From contig CATKHW010000390.1 of assembly GCA_949752795.1 (NCBI GenBank), positions 558,001 to 622,000 of the forward strand: a stretch of DNA of 64,000 nucleotides, in the 5' to 3' direction. The first letter of the stretch is position 1. Every line of letters begins with the position of its first letter. Shown piece after piece: positions 62,583 through 64,000 of the stretch. The position numbers were made by a program, and so were the translations under genes. The notes beneath the pieces were generated by a model. It had not been told where the DNA came from and ran no database searches. It saw only the letters and a list, made by a program, of their open reading frames with translations. The DNA is from Hyperoodon ampullatus. Its lineage: Eukaryota; Chordata; Mammalia; Artiodactyla; Ziphiidae.

Positions 62583-64000
62583 CCATATTTCCCGCCGAGG
62601 AATATATCTGACTAGTAAGAATCTTAAAACCTATGTATTGATATGTCTCCGTAAGGGAATCAAGTGTGTCTAGACTGGCATAAACATGGCAGCGAGAATC
62701 AGCTCAAACCCACTATAAAAAGGAATTTCAAAAACAAAACCAAAAAACTGGGAAATTCTTTACAATTCCTTCAGGGTCTCTGATGAAACCTGGAATGACC
62801 CTATCTACAACGACAGCTGGATGTGGCATAAGGCTGGACACTTGGGACTGAGACGATTGGTGAGATTGGCTGAGCAAATGCAGACCCTTTAAAGCAATAA
62901 TTCATGGCACCCATTCCATGGGTCCCAACTCTCCAGGTTGAAGGGAATATTACTACAGTTATAACATGTACGGGAAACCTAGAGAACGGACACACTGTGA
63001 ATACGAAACGTTTCTAAAACTCAACTAATAGTCCCTCTCCTTGTGCTCCGGTTTGACTTTCCATCTGCTTTACTATCAACCTCCCAACTTGGAGAGACAG
63101 CCCCTTTAACCTCCTGGTTCGCACAGGTTGCCAATTTGGCAGAGGATGAAAGGGAAGAGGGAGAACCAATGAGAGAGTAGCTGTTAGGCATTTGGACGGG
63201 CACATATCACTGTAATTTCCCGGCAGGAAGAAGAATAAACCAAAGTCTCAGCCACCCACCGGGAACCAGTATAGGTCCTGAACCAAAATTTTGGACTGCG
63301 GTCAGCTCACCGAAAACGGGTTGAAAAATGGTGCTCAGGGGCACAGCAATTCACAAACAGGCCGAGTAATAAAGGACAACTATCGTCCAAAAATCTGCTG
63401 AGGGAAGGCAACGAGGCGGACTTGAAAACGAGGCAGAATAGCAGGAAACAGATTTCAAGAGGTACGTTGGAATCGCCTTTAAAGCACTGGAAGAGGGGCC
63501 CAACTTCGACAATGATGCACTTGGTCAAAAAGGGCGTATGCATTTTCTCCTGATTATATTCAGGAGAAAACGCATACGCCCTTTTTGGCCAAGCAAGCAA
63601 GCGGGCAATGCTAATCTGCACTACAAAGAAGTATCACTTCCCACTGTTCAAAAGGGACATCCACAAAATGTGTAAAAACCAGAAAGGCAAGACAGGCCCT
63701 GGAGAACAGGGAGCCTTGTTATCCTGAAGGGCGGGATGTAAATTGCCAACTGCCCCTCGGGAGAAGTGCATTGTGTTCCCTAATATATGTAAAGAACAGA
63801 GCTACAGAGCCAAGGGCACTTCCAGTCTAGGGAATATACCTTGGGAAAACTGAAAATCAATAAGACAGAGCCACCCCAAAATTTAGGGCTGCACTGCTTA
63901 CAAGGACCTCAACTTGGGTACACCTTAAATATCCCAGGAAATATAAAAATGGTTCAAAAAATTGTGGTAATTACATACGATGGAATATCCCTCAGCCATG
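62583..64000 (+). repeat. Satellite unit 37 (partial, cut by window end)
   Basis: The first 1,418 bp of a unit; the window ends inside the ORF2-like tail, at CAGCCATG. Palindrome 63520-63593 has several changes (TTGGTC, TGCATTTT, GATTATATTC). The ORF2-tail frame begins at 63841 and is open to the window edge. Confidence 0.95.

Larger units (their letters stand above)
1..64000 (+). repeat. L1-derived satellite array, ~1,738-bp unit, 37 copies
   Basis: The same sequence recurs head to tail across the whole window. A TTGGGAAAACTG anchor (or a one-base variant) occurs at 1261, 3000, 4745, 6484, 8222 and so on to 63841: 37 anchors over 62,580 bp, mean spacing 1,738 bp. There is no inverted unit, no foreign insertion and no array edge. 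Each unit holds ORF2-like and 3' UTR-like L1 sequence plus a 74-bp palindrome. Unit size and L1 content match what I recall of the common cetacean satellite, in its longer non-dolphin form. Such arrays are heterochromatic in whales, so this is probably constitutive heterochromatin. The tandem structure is certain; the whale assignment is inferred. Confidence 0.97.

Noticed and set aside
1..64000. Protein-coding macrosatellite (DUX4-like) or rDNA array
   Set aside because: There is no homeobox or other domain, and no rRNA- or tRNA-like sequence. The recognisable content is L1.
1..64000. CRISPR array
   Set aside because: The repeats are 1.74 kb with no short repeat-spacer pattern, and the DNA is mammalian in type.

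Overview
The whole window is one uninterrupted head-to-tail satellite array and contains no ordinary gene. A unit of about 1,738 bp repeats 36 times in full, plus a 1,418-bp partial 37th copy cut by the window end. All copies lie on the same strand, none is inverted, and no foreign DNA interrupts them. Unit lengths run from 1,730 to 1,745 bp. Neither array edge is inside the window.

The unit is built largely from the 3' end of a LINE-1 (L1) retrotransposon. In unit 1, positions about 700-939 and 1014-1542 resemble the last part of L1 ORF2, and a TAA at 1540-1542 lines up with the ORF2 stop. From 1543 into the next unit the sequence follows an L1 3' UTR of the artiodactyl/cetacean kind and ends in a TATAAA hexamer and an A-rich tail remnant (1872-1905). 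The stretch from about 167 to 640 of each unit is not assigned. A 74-bp spacer-less palindrome (940-1013 in unit 1) sits inside the ORF2-like sequence and recurs in every copy. Reading frames of 60-185 codons on both strands are by-products of this repeated sequence.

Organism: a mammal, most likely a whale. From memory, the 'common cetacean satellite' is a heterochromatic repeat of about 1.75 kb in baleen whales and many toothed whales and about 1.58 kb in dolphins, and a cetacean satellite has been described as L1-derived. The 1,738-bp unit fits the longer, non-dolphin form. This rests on recall and on reading L1 similarity by eye, not on a database search.

Layout: (1) 1 to about 8,450, a young, very homogeneous block of nearly identical units with its own diagnostic bases. 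(2) About 8,450-27,100, older mixed units, including a one-unit tandem duplication (16.7-19.8 kb) and a copy displaced by three units (14.6-16.4 and 19.8-21.6 kb). (3) About 27,100-40,000, a two-unit (dimeric) higher-order zone with a nearly perfect 3,476-bp duplication. (4) About 40,000-48,000, mixed units; unit 24 carries matching changes in both palindrome arms. (5) About 48,000-62,000, a three-unit (A-B-C) higher-order zone. (6) The rest is mixed. The pattern fits unequal exchange and local gene conversion in heterochromatin. No expressed product can be supported.
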